From Neisseria weixii (GTDB lineage Bacteria > Pseudomonadota > Gammaproteobacteria > Burkholderiales > Neisseriaceae): a stretch of DNA of 64,000 nt. The translations under genes and the position numbers were made by a program. The DNA lies in assembly GCF_002327085.1 (NCBI RefSeq), contig NZ_CP023429.1, positions 1,240,001-1,304,000 on the forward strand, given 5' to 3'. Below are positions 18,415 through 27,978 of the stretch, in pieces. The notes under the pieces are model-generated. The model saw nothing but the letters and a program-made list of their open reading frames with translations. It did no database searches and was not told the DNA's origin. How positions within the stretch are numbered: position 1 is the stretch's first letter; each line of letters starts with the position of its first letter.

Positions 18415-20412
18415 ATGTCCCGAATTGCCGCCCTGCCCGATCATCTTGTCAACCAAATTGCCGCCGGCGAAGTGGTTGAACGGCCTGCCAATGCGTTGAA
18501 AGAAATTGTTGAAAACAGTATTGATGCGGGTGCGACGGCGATTGATGTCGAGCTTTCCGGCGGCGGCATCCGCTTGATTCGTGTCACCGACAACGGCTCG
18601 GGTATCCACGCCGATGACATTGAATTGGCGCTACACCGCCATGCCACCAGTAAAATTAAGAGCTTAAATGATTTGGAACATGTCGCCAGCATGGGGTTTC
18701 GCGGCGAAGGTTTGGCCAGCATCGCTTCAGTATCGCGCCTGACCTTAACCAGCCGCCAAGCCGGCAGCGCACATGCCAACCAAGTGAAAGCGGAAGACGG
18801 CAAAATCAGCGAACCAAGCGCAGCGGCGCATCCTGTCGGTACCAGCATCGAAGTGGCCGAACTTTTCTTCAACACGCCCGCACGGCGCAAGTTTCTCAAA
18901 TCGGAAAACACCGAATACGCCCATTGCGCCACCATGCTCGAGCGCTTGGCCTTGGCGCATCCGCACATCGCCTTTTCACTCAAGCGCGACGGTAAAAGCG
19001 TGTTCCATTATCCAACTCAAAGCCTGAATCAGCGTATTGAGGCGATTGTCGGCGATGATTTTCAGACGGCCTCGCTGGAAATCGGCAGCGGTAACGGCGC
19101 TTTGCGTTTATACGGCGCGATTGCCAAACCGACTTTTGCCAAGGGCAAAACCGACAAACAATATTGCTTCGTCAATCACCGTTTTGTGAAAGACAAAGTC
19201 ATCATGCACGCGGTAAAACAGGCTTACCGCGATGTATTGCACAATGCGCTCACCCCGGCCTTTGTGCTGTTTCTCGATTTGCCGCCGGAAGCGGTCGATG
19301 TCAACGTGCATCCGACCAAAACCGAAATCCGTTTCCGCGACAGCCAGCAGGTGCACCAATTGGTTTTCCACACGCTCAACAAAGCCTTGGCCGATACCCG
19401 CGCCGACCAAACCGAAAGCGTGACCAACGCCGGCGGTATTTTGCACGATATGCGGGGCGTGAACAAACCGTCTGAATCGGAGAACACAGCAAGCGATATG
19501 CCGTCTGAACATTCCGTCCGGCGGGAAAACCAAGCGTTTCACACCAGCTATGCCGATATTGCCCGTCCGAATGTTTCAGACGGCCTGCCATCCTCTTCCG
19601 GCAAAACTGCGCCTATGCCTTATCAGACCGCACGCGTGCCGCAGCAGCGTTCGTTGTCTTTGCGCGAAAGCCAAGCGGCAATGAACACCTATGCCGAATT
19701 ATTTAAGCGAACCGGGCCTGACGACATCGAATTGGCGCAATTCGAGCAAGCCCGATTTGGCGGTATGGAGCAACATAGTTCTGCAGCATCCAATCCGCTT
19801 TCAGACGGCCTAAGCCGCCCCGAAACGCCGCCGCTGGGTTTTGCCATCGCCCAACTATTAGGCATTTACATTCTTGCCCAAGCCGAAGAGAGCCTGCTGC
19901 TGATCGATATGCACGCCGCGGCCGAGCGCGTGAATTACGAAAAAATGAAAAGCCAGCGCGATAATCTCGGCAGCCTGCAAAGCCAGCGGCTGCTGATTCC
20001 CGTCACCTTCTCCGCCAGCCACGAAGAATGCGCCACCCTTGCCGACCATGCCGAAATATTACAGGCCTTCGGCTTGGATATGTCCGACATGGGCGGCAAC
20101 ACCATCGCCGTGCGTGCCGTGCCGAATATGCTCGGCAAAGCCGATGTCGCAGCGCTGGCCAAAGACGTGTTGCAAGAATTGGCACAGACCGGCGAGAGCC
20201 AAACCATTGCCGCGCGCGAAAACCAAATCTTAGCCACCATGTCATGCCACGGCTCCGTGCGTGCCGGCCGACAGCTCACCATTCCCGAAATGAATGCCCT
20301 GTTGCGCGACATGGAAAACACACCGCGCAGCAACCAATGCAACCACGGCCGCCCGACTTGGGTAAAACTGACTTTGAAGGAGTTGGATGCGTTATTTTTG
20401 CGTGGCCAGTAA
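18415..20412 (+). CDS. mutL: DNA mismatch repair protein MutL
   Basis: 665 residues, intact. It couples mismatch recognition by MutS to strand incision. The GHKL ATPase half has EIVENSIDAGA, DNGSGI and FRGEGLASI, with a transducer domain to about 335. A linker follows (about 340-470). The C-terminal dimerisation domain carries DMHAAAERVNYE (about 497-508), matching the endonuclease motif DQHA(X)2E(X)4E with Met for Gln, plus SCHGSVRAG and CNHGRP metal-site motifs. So it is a nicking-type MutL, as expected in a genus without MutH. The linker is studded with DUS-derived codons (near 19470, 19499, 19577, 19800). Confidence 0.96.
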   Translation: MSRIAALPDHLVNQIAAGEVVERPANALKEIVENSIDAGATAIDVELSGGGIRLIRVTDNGSGIHADDIELALHRHATSKIKSLNDLEHVASMGFRGEGLASIASVSRLTLTSRQAGSAHANQVKAEDGKISEPSAAAHPVGTSIEVAELFFNTPARRKFLKSENTEYAHCATMLERLALAHPHIAFSLKRDGKSVFHYPTQSLNQRIEAIVGDDFQTASLEIGSGNGALRLYGAIAKPTFAKGKTDKQYCFVNHRFVKDKVIMHAVKQAYRDVLHNALTPAFVLFLDLPPEAVDVNVHPTKTEIRFRDSQQVHQLVFHTLNKALADTRADQTESVTNAGGILHDMRGVNKPSESENTASDMPSEHSVRRENQAFHTSYADIARPNVSDGLPSSSGKTAPMPYQTARVPQQRSLSLRESQAAMNTYAELFKRTGPDDIELAQFEQARFGGMEQHSSAASNPLSDGLSRPETPPLGFAIAQLLGIYILAQAEESLLLIDMHAAAERVNYEKMKSQRDNLGSLQSQRLLIPVTFSASHEECATLADHAEILQAFGLDMSDMGGNTIAVRAVPNMLGKADVAALAKDVLQELAQTGESQTIAARENQILATMSCHGSVRAGRQLTIPEMNALLRDMENTPRSNQCNHGRPTWVKLTLKELDALFLRGQ

Positions 20413-20449
20413 AGAATTGAATTTGATATGATTGCTGATTGAATAACAA

Positions 20450-20474
20450 GGCCGTCTGAAAGCTTCAGACAGCC
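20450..20474 (+). terminator. imperfect inverted DUS after mutL
   Basis: GGCCGTCTGAAAGC facing GCTTCAGACAGCC, 38 nt after the mutL stop; one mismatch in the right DUS core. Confidence 0.55.
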
Positions 20475-20593
20475 CTAAAAACAAGCATGGCAAACAGATG
20501 AAGTAGGCAGATGGGTGCATGATTCAACATCTTCTAAATCTGAACAGCCTGTCGAGCGTATCAAATCAAACTACAAAATGCGGCGAAAGAAAA

Positions 20594-20622
20594 GCCGTCT
20601 GAACTTCAACCTTTCAGACGGC
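20594..20622 (-). terminator. inverted DUS after pcnB
   Basis: GCCGTCTGAA and TTCAGACGGC pair across 9 nt, 25 nt beyond the pcnB stop on the minus strand. Confidence 0.6.
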
Positions 20623-20646
20623 ATGTTTAGTTGCTTCCAGCTGATA

Positions 20647-21999
20647 TCATTCAACCGCAACCGTTTTCTTCCGCGGCTTGCGACGGCGTTTGCGTTTTTG
20701 CGCCTCGCCGTTGCCGCGATGTTCCTGCTGCTGGCGTTGTTGCGCGGCCATGCTCATTTGACTGCGGGTTTCGTCGTCGGCATGTTGGAAGGTTGTCCAC
20801 CATTGCACGGTATCGTTGTCCACTTCGCCGGCTTGACCGCGCAGCACGAGAAAATCGTAAGCGGCGCGAAAACGCGGCTGGCTTAATAATTTATGCGGAC
20901 GGGCACCGCGCATATTGTCAAATTGCGGTTGCAACTGCCAGATTTCACGCATGGTGGCGGAAAAGCGTTGCGGCACGCCCCAGCCTTTTTCGACCGTGTC
21001 ACGCAAAGTAGTGATGGCATCGTTTAAGGCCGGTGCTGATTTTTGGCCTTGCTGCTGATATTCCTGCCAATAAGCGTTAAGCTGCGGCCATAAAATCGCC
21101 GCCAATACGAAACCGACCGACACGGATTTGTCGGCGCGCAAACGCTCGTCGGTATTTTTCAGGGCGATGGCAATGATGCGGTTTTCGGCTTTATCGGCGG
21201 ATTTCAAAGCGGTGAGCAGCGGATGAATATCGTTGCTCACGCCTAAAGTATTGAGCTTTTGCAGGCATTGGCGGGCGTGACCGGAAAACAGCAGCTTCAT
21301 GATTTCGTCAAACAAGCGCGCCACCGGCTCGTTTTTCAGACGGCCTGCGTATTGCGGAATCGGGGCGGCGGTGTGTCCTTCCACATCAAAACCGAGTTTG
21401 CCCGATAGGCGAACCGCACGCAAAATGCGCACCGGATCTTCTTGATAACGCTCCGCCGCGTCGCCGATCATCACCAATTGTCGATCGGCAATATCGCTGA
21501 CACCTTGGTGAAAATCGAGAATTTCTTCGCGGATGGGATCATAATAAAGCGCATTGCAGGTGAAATCGCGGCGCATGGCATCTTCTTCGATGCTGCCGTA
21601 GGTGTTGTCTTTTATGATGCGGCCATGCGCGTTTTGCACGGCTTTGTCACCGCCGCGAAACGTTGTCACTTCAATGGTTTCGGGGCCGACCATCACATGC
21701 ACGATTTGAAAACGGCGGCCGATGATGCGGCTGCGGCGGAAAATTTTATGCACTTGCTCGGGCGTGGCGTCAGTGGCAACGTCAAAGTCTTTCGGTTCCA
21801 CGCCCAACAACAAATCACGTACCGCACCGCCCACCACATAGGCTTGAAAGCCTTCTTTACTCAATTGCTTCACCACTTTTTCGGCAGCAAAGCTCAACAT
21901 ATCCGCACTGATGCGGTGTTCGCTATACGGTAAAACCGTTTTTTGCACCGCTTTGCCCGCTTTCGACGGCAAAACTTTGTGCAACCATTTTTTCAACAT
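20647..21999 (-). CDS. pcnB: poly(A) polymerase I (PcnB)
   Basis: 450 residues from MLKKWLHKVLP. Adds poly(A) tails to RNA 3' ends, promoting decay. The nucleotidyltransferase signature GGAVRDLLLG with the metal-binding DFDVAT is at about 60-80, followed by RRSRIIGRRFQIVHV and RRDFTCNALYYD. The long C-terminus ends in a strongly basic tail (KRKRRRKPRKK), characteristic of PcnB rather than of CCA-adding enzymes. An in-frame ATG 30 codons upstream (22089) reads through a repeat hairpin and a DUS, so it was not used. Confidence 0.88.
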   Translation of the reverse strand: MLKKWLHKVLPSKAGKAVQKTVLPYSEHRISADMLSFAAEKVVKQLSKEGFQAYVVGGAVRDLLLGVEPKDFDVATDATPEQVHKIFRRSRIIGRRFQIVHVMVGPETIEVTTFRGGDKAVQNAHGRIIKDNTYGSIEEDAMRRDFTCNALYYDPIREEILDFHQGVSDIADRQLVMIGDAAERYQEDPVRILRAVRLSGKLGFDVEGHTAAPIPQYAGRLKNEPVARLFDEIMKLLFSGHARQCLQKLNTLGVSNDIHPLLTALKSADKAENRIIAIALKNTDERLRADKSVSVGFVLAAILWPQLNAYWQEYQQQGQKSAPALNDAITTLRDTVEKGWGVPQRFSATMREIWQLQPQFDNMRGARPHKLLSQPRFRAAYDFLVLRGQAGEVDNDTVQWWTTFQHADDETRSQMSMAAQQRQQQEHRGNGEAQKRKRRRKPRKKTVAVE

Positions 22000-22050
22000 A
22001 CTCAAAATTCTTTTCAATTGAGGCCGTCTGAAACGCTGACGGTTGAAAGC

Positions 22051-22094
22051 AACCTTTGCACAATATTCTGTGGGCAAAGTATTGTGCAAAGGTT
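22051..22094. repeat. mini-palindrome with MITE-type ends
   Basis: AACCTTTGCACAATA and its complement (15-bp arms) enclose 14 nt. The arms resemble the ACCTTTGCAAAA terminus of the 145-bp and 197-bp repeats here, and the unit is bracketed by two DUS copies just upstream of pcnB. Confidence 0.55.
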
Positions 22095-22250
22095 TCAGAC
22101 GGCCTTACATTTAAAATTCAAACTGCAAAACACCTTAAACCGCCGTTTTGCAACAATAATCCGCCATTATACCCGAAACCCTGTTTCCCCCAACAAAATC
22201 AGCTATAATATCGGCCTTAACACATTTTACGCGCCTTTGGAGCAACAAAA

Positions 22251-22436
22251 ATGTATCACTACAAATCCGATGCCACCCAATTTTTAGACCAATTGGTTGC
22301 CGACAATCCTGAGCTGGAGCAAGAGCGTTTGGCCAACCGCGATTTATTGTGGGATGTCGAACTCAAGCCTGAAGAGCAAGCCGGTTTTGAAGCGGCAAAA
22401 GTGGCAAAAAAACCGTATACTTACTACCAAAATTGA
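22251..22436 (+). CDS. DUF3460 family protein
   Basis: 61 residues: MYHYKSDATQFLDQLVADNP, then ANRDLLWDVE, and ending KPYTYYQN. This pattern is typical of DUF3460, a short cytosolic family of Betaproteobacteria with no known function. A TATAAT (22204-22209) and the ribosome site TTTGGAG precede the ATG. The methyltransferase gene begins 13 nt after its stop, so the two are probably co-transcribed. Confidence 0.8.
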   Translation: MYHYKSDATQFLDQLVADNPELEQERLANRDLLWDVELKPEEQAGFEAAKVAKKPYTYYQN

Positions 22437-22449
22437 TGATTCAGACGGC

Positions 22450-23118
22450 ATGGCCACCCACACGCACAACATCGCACCCGAATTGCAGGATTATCTCAAC
22501 GCCATCGGCGAAGCAGAGCATCCCGTGCTTGCGGCTTTACGCGGGCGCACGACGCATCACCGCTTAGGTAAAATGGCAATTGCGCGCGAGCAAGCGGCCT
22601 TGCTGGCTTGGCTGGCGCGTTTGCTCAAAGTGGAAAACTATCTGGAAGTGGGCGTATTTACCGGATACAGCAGCACGGCTATGGCCTTAACCCTGCCCGA
22701 AACCGGCCGCATTACTGCCTGTGACATCAATGTAACCTTTACCGACATTGCCCGCGAAGCTTGGCAGGCTGCCGGTGTGGCACATAAAATCAGCCTGCAT
22801 CTGCAACCTGCTTTGCTCACATTGGACGATTTAATCGCCCAAGGCAAAAGCGGCAGTTACGATTTAGCCTTAATTGATGCCGACAAACCGCCAACACCGC
22901 AATATTTCGAACGTTGCCTGCAGTTGGTACGCAGCGGCGGCGTGGTGGCGATTGACAACGTGTTGCTCAATGGCCGCGTGATTCACGAAGCGCCTGATAA
23001 TGCCCCACCAAGCCTGCATATTTTGCAGCAATTCAACCGCAATCTACCGCACGATAACCGCATTGTGCCGATTACCCTGCCCGTGGGTGACGGCTTAACC
23101 TTGTTATTAAAAAAATAA
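22450..23118 (+). CDS. O-methyltransferase, caffeoyl-CoA OMT type
   Basis: 222 residues. Class I SAM-dependent methyltransferase of family 3: YLEVGVFTGYSSTAMAL (SAM loop), ITACDINVTF (acidic residue contacting the ribose), YDLALIDADKPPTPQYFE (metal/substrate region) and GGVVAIDNVLLNGRV. Bacterial members methylate small catechols or similar compounds; the substrate here is unknown. The ATG lies inside a DUS (GACGGCATGGCC). It is one nt from the following lipoprotein gene, indicating an operon. Confidence 0.85.
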   Translation: MATHTHNIAPELQDYLNAIGEAEHPVLAALRGRTTHHRLGKMAIAREQAALLAWLARLLKVENYLEVGVFTGYSSTAMALTLPETGRITACDINVTFTDIAREAWQAAGVAHKISLHLQPALLTLDDLIAQGKSGSYDLALIDADKPPTPQYFERCLQLVRSGGVVAIDNVLLNGRVIHEAPDNAPPSLHILQQFNRNLPHDNRIVPITLPVGDGLTLLLKK

Positions 23119-23119
23119 A

Positions 23120-23893
23120 ATGACTACTCCCAAGCTTATCCTTACCATTTTATCCGCACTCATCTTAAGCGCGTGCGCTGCTAACCGGCCTGCTGATTAT
23201 GAGGGAGAATCCTTCATTCTGCCGGATATTCCGGGCGCGCCACTGCAGCCGCCAAAGGGCATTCCCTATCCGCAACTAAACCAACAAACACAAATTGACC
23301 AATTGGGCATTCAGGTGGCGCGTTTAGAGCGCGAAATGGGTACGCTGCAAACGCGCATAGAGCATCTCGAGCGTGTGAATAAAATCCACCCGGCCAAACC
23401 GACAGCCAAACCGATTATTACGGTTAAAAAACCGGCCACCACCCGGCGTTTGAATGATAACAAACTCAAAGCGGCTTATCTGAAAAACAACAGTGTCGCC
23501 GTCAGCGATGCCGATGCAGTGGCGCTGAATGAAACCCGTCTGTATAACCAGGCCCTGAAATACTACCAACGCGGCAATTATGTGGCGGCTGCAGCGGTAT
23601 TGCGCGGCGCAGACGGCGGCAACGGCAGCGAAGCGGCGCGCCGTAATATGTATTTGCTGTTGCAAAGCCAACAACGCATCGGCAATTGTGAATCGGTGAT
23701 TGAAATCGGTGGCCGCTATGCCAACCGTTTCCGCGACAGCGCGCAGGCGCCGGAAGCACTCTTCAGCATCGGTCATTGCCAATACAACATGCAGCAAAAA
23801 GACATCGCCCGCAGCACATGGCGTAAACTGATTCAGACTTATCCTGAGAGCGAGGCCGCCAAACGCGCCGCAGTCCGAATTAAACAACGCTAA
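23120..23893 (+). CDS. TPR lipoprotein, CpoB/YbgF-like
   Basis: 257 residues. Signal peptide with lipobox LSAC (Cys at about 20), so anchored to a membrane facing the periplasm. Residues 55-95 make a short coiled coil ([26 protein letters not shown]). The C-terminal half (about 130-257) holds tetratricopeptide-like repeats ([47 protein letters not shown]). The coiled-coil plus TPR order is that of CpoB, which links peptidoglycan synthesis to outer membrane constriction. No tol-pal genes are adjacent, so the functional parallel is only inferred. Confidence 0.75.
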   Translation: MTTPKLILTILSALILSACAANRPADYEGESFILPDIPGAPLQPPKGIPYPQLNQQTQIDQLGIQVARLEREMGTLQTRIEHLERVNKIHPAKPTAKPIITVKKPATTRRLNDNKLKAAYLKNNSVAVSDADAVALNETRLYNQALKYYQRGNYVAAAAVLRGADGGNGSEAARRNMYLLLQSQQRIGNCESVIEIGGRYANRFRDSAQAPEALFSIGHCQYNMQQKDIARSTWRKLIQTYPESEAAKRAAVRIKQR

Positions 23894-23963
23894 ACGGTTT
23901 TCAGACAGCCTTTTGCATTATGCAGGCCGTCTGAAATTTTTATTTTATTTTTGGAGAAAAATC

Positions 23964-24445
23964 ATGGTTCAAGTCGGCATTATTATGGGGAGCAACAGCG
24001 ATTGGCCGGTGATGCAGCAGGCTGCGCAATTTCTAAAAGATTTCGGCGTGGAATTTGAAGCATGTGTCGTTTCCGCACACCGAACACCGGATTTGATGTT
24101 TGAATACGCCGAAACCGCGCGCGAGCGCGGCATCAAAGCGATTATTGCCGGCGCGGGCGGTGCGGCACACTTACCGGGATGGTTGCTGCAAAAACAACCG
24201 TACCGGTATTGGGTGTGCCGGTGCCGAGCAAATATTTACGCGGTGAAGATTCTTTGCTGTCTATCGTGCAAATGCCCAAAGGCGTGCCGGTAGCCACATT
24301 TGCGATTGGCGAAGCCGGTGCGGCCAATGCTGCATTGTTCGCCATTTCTTTGCTGGCGAACGAAAACGCTGAATTGGCACAAAAATTGGCAGATTTCCGA
24401 GCCAAACAAGAGCAAACTGTTTTGGCAATGACGCTGGAAGATTAA
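23964..24445 (+). pseudogene. purE: N5-carboxyaminoimidazole ribonucleotide mutase (frameshifted)
   Basis: About 161 residues repaired. De novo purine step converting N5-CAIR to CAIR, downstream of PurK (encoded at 43128-44273). Motifs: [21 protein letters not shown] (active-site His) and [11 protein letters not shown]. The frame breaks at GGG 24176-24178 (GGGG gives [17 protein letters not shown]) and resumes to 24445. The ribosome site TTGGAG precedes ATG 23964. A lesion in a purine gene in a chromosome that retains purK argues for sequence error. Confidence 0.9.
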
Positions 24446-24472
24446 ATCATCTTGCTCTAAGATAGATCAAAC

Positions 24473-24500
24473 AGAGCCGTCTGAATGTTCAGACGGCCTT
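24473..24500 (+). terminator. inverted DUS after purE
   Basis: GCCGTCTGAA and TTCAGACGGC with a very short loop, about 30 nt after the purE stop. Confidence 0.65.
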
Positions 24501-24600
24501 TATTATTTCTTCTCAGGAAAAGTTATTTCAATATTTGACTGCTAGATTTAATTCATGACAAAACATATCATGCCGATCAATCCATCACAGAAAGCATAAT

Positions 24601-25313
24601 ATGAAAACTGTTTACCATGCCGCCTATACGCGCGCCGAAGCCCACCACGGCTGGCTGCACAGCCGTCATACCTTCAGTTTTGCCGGCTACCATAATCCCC
24701 AACGGATGAACTTCGGTGCCTTGCGTGTCATCAACGATGACCACGTTGCCGCCGGCATGGGATTCGGCACGCATCCGCATCACAATATGGAAATCATCTC
24801 TATCCCCTTATCCGGCGATTTGGCTCACCGCGACAGCATGGGCAACGGCTGCGTTATCCGCAGCGGCGACATTCAAGTGATGTCGCCGGAACCGGCATAA
24901 CCCACAGCGAGATGAACCCCAATCCTGATCAAGACGTCAAATTCCTGCAAATTTGGGTGTTTCCACGTGAGAAAAATGTTACCCCGCGCTACCAGCAAAT
25001 CACACTGGCAAATGACATTGCACAGCAAGATTTTCAACAAATTCTTTCACCCAATCCCGACGATGAAGGCGTATGGATACACCAAGATGCTTGGTTTTCG
25101 CTGGCTAAATTTTCAGACGGCCTCAAAAAAACCTATCAACTCAAGCAAGCCGATAACGGTGTTTACGCTTTTGTGATTGAAGGTCGTGCCAAAATTGCCG
25201 GCCAAGAATTGGCAACGCGTGACGGCTTGGGCATTTGGGAAACCGACAACTTTACCGTCGAATCCATCGGCAACAGCGAAATCTTGCTGATGGAAGTACC
25301 GATGAACTTTTAA
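24601..25313 (+). pseudogene. pirin family protein (frameshifted)
   Basis: About 237 residues repaired. Bicupin of the pirin family, some members of which are quercetin dioxygenases or redox-sensing regulators. The first cupin has the metal ligands in GTHPHHNMEIISI and the pirin signature LGDLAHRDSMGN. The frame breaks at 24884, where TCGCC should read TCGGCC to give MSAGTGITHSEMNPNP. The second half continues to 25313 with a DUS-derived FSDGLKK. Substrate unknown. Confidence 0.85.
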
Positions 25314-25330
25314 TCCGGGCAAAAGAAAGG

Positions 25331-25368
25331 CCGTCTGAAAATATCTCTGCTTTTCAGACGGTTTTTTT
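25331..25368 (+). terminator. inverted DUS terminator after pirin gene
   Basis: CCGTCTGAAAA and TTTTCAGACGG with a 9-nt loop and a 7-T run. Confidence 0.8.
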
Positions 25369-25369
25369 A

Positions 25370-25875
25370 GAACTGTATTAGATTAACAGTTATCTTGCCC
25401 TTTAAAAATGAAGATATAGCGGATTAACTTAACTTTCGCTACGGCGTTGCTGCGCCTTGCCGTACTACTTGACTGTCTTCGACTTGCTGCCTTATACCGA
25501 AAATTAAATAAATCCGCTATAACAAACTATAAATTAAATAAAAAAGTACAAAAGAAGCTACTTGAATTTTTTATACTTGAAGTTACCGCTCGTGCAGCTG
25601 CTAATTTATTGGAAATTAATCCCAATGCAGCAGCTCTGTTCTATCGCAAAATCCGTCAAGTTATCGCTTACCATTTAGAGCTTCAGGCTGATAAAGTTTT
25701 TGGTGGTTCTGGTAAGTTAGATGAAAGTTATTTTGGCGGACAACGCATGGGCAAATGCGGTCGTGGCGCTGGTGGTCAAGTAGCTGTTTTTGGTATTCTA
25801 AAACGACAAGCTAAGGTTTACACCATTGTTATTGAATCTAATACAGCCTCAAATATTATGATAACCATAAAATAA
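25370..25875 (+). mobile_element. IS1016-like (IS1595 family) remnant, interrupted and truncated
   Basis: The reading frame 25522-25875 encodes VQKKLLEFFILEVTARAAAN, FYRKIRQVIAYHLELQAD, the DDE-domain start GGSGKLDESYFGGQR and AVFGILKRQAKVYTIV. These match IS1016-type transposases. It stops early after NIMITIK, so the later catalytic residues are missing. The start ATGAAGATA (25408-25416) is separated from the next codon ACA (25522) by a Correia element. The left boundary is approximate. Rejoining the ends gives MKITNYKLNKKVQKK. Confidence 0.85.
25417..25519. repeat. Correia element (CREE) inserted in the IS1016 transposase
   Basis: 103 bp from TAGCGGATTAA to AATCCGCTA with internal TACGGCGTTGCTGCGCCTTG, the standard Correia layout. 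It is flanked by TA dinucleotides (25415-25416 and 25520-25521), the usual target-site duplication. The ends read GCGG rather than the meningococcal GTGG. Some Correia elements carry promoters or IHF sites; none was confirmed here. Confidence 0.9.
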
Positions 25876-25917
25876 ATATCTGATTTTTATATAAATTTTT
25901 AATCCTTAAAATAATAA

Positions 25918-25950
25918 CAGGCCGTCTGAAATTTCATTTCAGACGGCCTG
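25918..25950 (-). terminator. inverted DUS terminator after leuA
   Basis: CAGGCCGTCTGAAAT and its complement with a 3-nt loop, 26 nt past the leuA stop. Confidence 0.75.
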
Positions 25951-25975
25951 TTCGCATTGGGCTTTATTTAAAAGC

Positions 25976-27766
25976 TTAAATCAAACCACTACCCTGCGCT
26001 TTTTGTTTGGCTTGGCCAAATTCCAATTTGCTCAATGCCGACAGATAAGCTTTAGCGGTGGCTACCAATACATCGGTATCCGCGCCCTGACCATTCACCA
26101 CGCGATCGCCACGTTGCAGGCGAACCGACGTTTCGCCTTGGCTTTCAGTACCTTGGGTCACGGCATTCACTGAATAAATCTGCAAAGTCGCTTGGCTTTG
26201 TGCCACGCTTTCAATGGCTTTGAAAATTGCATCGACTGGGCCTGAACCATTGGCCGTCGCGCGGTGTTCGCTGCCATTTACGCTGAACACGATTTCCGCA
26301 GTCGGCAATTCGCCGGTTTCGGTATGGATTTTTTGCGAAATGAATTTGTATTGTTCGGTCGCCAACGTCATTTCATCGGACACCAAAGCGTGCAAATCTT
26401 CGTCGAAAATTTCACGTTTTTTGTCGGCCAGCTCTTTAAAGCGTGCAAATGCAGCGTTGAGTGCTTCTTCGCTGTCCAATTCAATGCCCAATTCGTGCAG
26501 CTTGGTTTTGAAGGCATTGCGGCCGGACAATTTACCCAGGCTCAGTCGGTTGGTTGCCCAACCTACTGATTCGGCCGACATGATTTCGTAGGTTTCGCGG
26601 TGTTTCAACACGCCGTCTTGATGAATACCCGATTCGTGGGCAAACGCATTGGCACCGACGATGGCTTTGTTTGGTTGAACCGGATAGCCGGTTACCGTCG
26701 AAACCAGTTTGGAAGAAGGCACGATTTGAGTGGTGTCGATACCGGTTTCCAAGCCGAACAAATCACTGCGCACTTTCAAGGCCATCACGATTTCTTCGAT
26801 GGAGGCATTGCCCGCCCGCTCGCCTAGACCGTTGACGGTACATTCCACTTGGCGCGCACCGCCTTTCAGGGCGGCCAATGAGTTGGCTACGGCCAAGCCC
26901 AAATCGTTGTGACAATGTGCCGACCAAACCACGCGGTCGCTACCCGGGGTTTTGGCAATCAGTTCGCGGAAAAATTCTTCGGTTTTGTAAGGAATCGAGT
27001 AACCTACGGTATCCGGAATATTAATGGTAGTCGCACCGGCTTCAATCACCGCACCACAGATTTCGGCCAAAAAGTCAATTTCACTGCGCAATGCATCTTC
27101 ACAAGAGAATTCAACATCATCGGTGTATTCTTTGGCGATTTTCACCGCTTTCACCGCAGCTTCCACCACTTGCTTCGGCTTCATTTTCAGCTTGTATTCC
27201 ATGTGGATCGGGCTGGTTGCGATAAACGTGTGGATGCGTTTGTTCGGTGCAGGAGCAATCGCTTCACCCGCTTTGCGGATGTCGTTTTCAACCGCACGAG
27301 ACAATGAACAAACCGTTGATTGGGTGATAATTTTAGCAATCGAATTCACCGCATCCCAATCGCCCGGGCTGGCTGCGGCAAAACCGGCTTCAATCACATC
27401 GACACCCAATTTTTCCAATTGGCGGGCAATGCGGATTTTCTCTTCTTTAGTCATGGCTGCACCGGGGGACTGCTCGCCGTCACGCAGAGTGGTGTCAAAA
27501 ATAATTACGCGGTTTGTTTGTGTCATATCATTTCTCTCCAGAGAATCTTGTTTTTGTAAAAAAGCATTCAAATCCAAGCGGCGGCCTTGTGCTTCGGCTA
27601 GGGCGGTTAATTTTTGCAATTGCGCCAAAGGCAACGAGCCTCGGGTGCGCCATTTGTAGATGGCAGCTGTGGTTGCGGCATTTTCAGGGTCGTGTTGTTT
27701 CAGCGCCTCGGCCAACGCATTCACACCGCCGAAATAAGCGACCAAGCGGTCGATGTCCAGTTGCAT
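25976..27766 (-). CDS. leuA: 2-isopropylmalate synthase with N-terminal HTH-encoding extension
   Basis: LeuA condenses acetyl-CoA with 2-oxoisovalerate, the first committed step of leucine synthesis. The enzyme proper starts at [21 protein letters not shown] (ATG 27526, own GGAG site) and is 516 residues: HMGL catalytic barrel with FDTTLRDGE and [11 protein letters not shown], then the C-terminal leucine-binding domain. In frame ahead of it lie 80 codons from ATG 27766 (site AAGGA). They encode a small HTH-like domain: [37 protein letters not shown]. No stop separates them. Either a natural fusion, or a short upstream regulator gene whose stop was lost by a one-base error. Confidence 0.9.
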   Translation of the reverse strand: MQLDIDRLVAYFGGVNALAEALKQHDPENAATTAAIYKWRTRGSLPLAQLQKLTALAEAQGRRLDLNAFLQKQDSLERNDMTQTNRVIIFDTTLRDGEQSPGAAMTKEEKIRIARQLEKLGVDVIEAGFAAASPGDWDAVNSIAKIITQSTVCSLSRAVENDIRKAGEAIAPAPNKRIHTFIATSPIHMEYKLKMKPKQVVEAAVKAVKIAKEYTDDVEFSCEDALRSEIDFLAEICGAVIEAGATTINIPDTVGYSIPYKTEEFFRELIAKTPGSDRVVWSAHCHNDLGLAVANSLAALKGGARQVECTVNGLGERAGNASIEEIVMALKVRSDLFGLETGIDTTQIVPSSKLVSTVTGYPVQPNKAIVGANAFAHESGIHQDGVLKHRETYEIMSAESVGWATNRLSLGKLSGRNAFKTKLHELGIELDSEEALNAAFARFKELADKKREIFDEDLHALVSDEMTLATEQYKFISQKIHTETGELPTAEIVFSVNGSEHRATANGSGPVDAIFKAIESVAQSQATLQIYSVNAVTQGTESQGETSVRLQRGDRVVNGQGADTDVLVATAKAYLSALSKLEFGQAKQKAQGSGLI

Positions 27767-27815
27767 GATGTTCCTTGTCTAAAACTTTGGAAATTTTTTA
27801 GTTCGGTTGAAAAGC

Positions 27816-27843
27816 ATTATACGCAAATTGGACAAAACGACAA
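27816..27843 (-). promoter_or_regulatory. leuA promoter
   Basis: On the minus strand, -35 TTGTCG (27843-27838), 16-bp spacer, -10 TATAAT (27821-27816), about 50 nt ahead of the HTH/LeuA start. It precedes the upstream 80 codons, so both parts share one transcript. Confidence 0.6.
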
Positions 27844-27978
27844 TATTTTTTACTTAAAAGCAGATAGTTCTTTTAAAAATACGAAAATTATTATACATAT
27901 TGTCTAATTTGTTCATTATTAATGAGGCCGTATGAAAAGTATAGTACACTCTCAATCTCTGCAAATATATGTTTTCCC

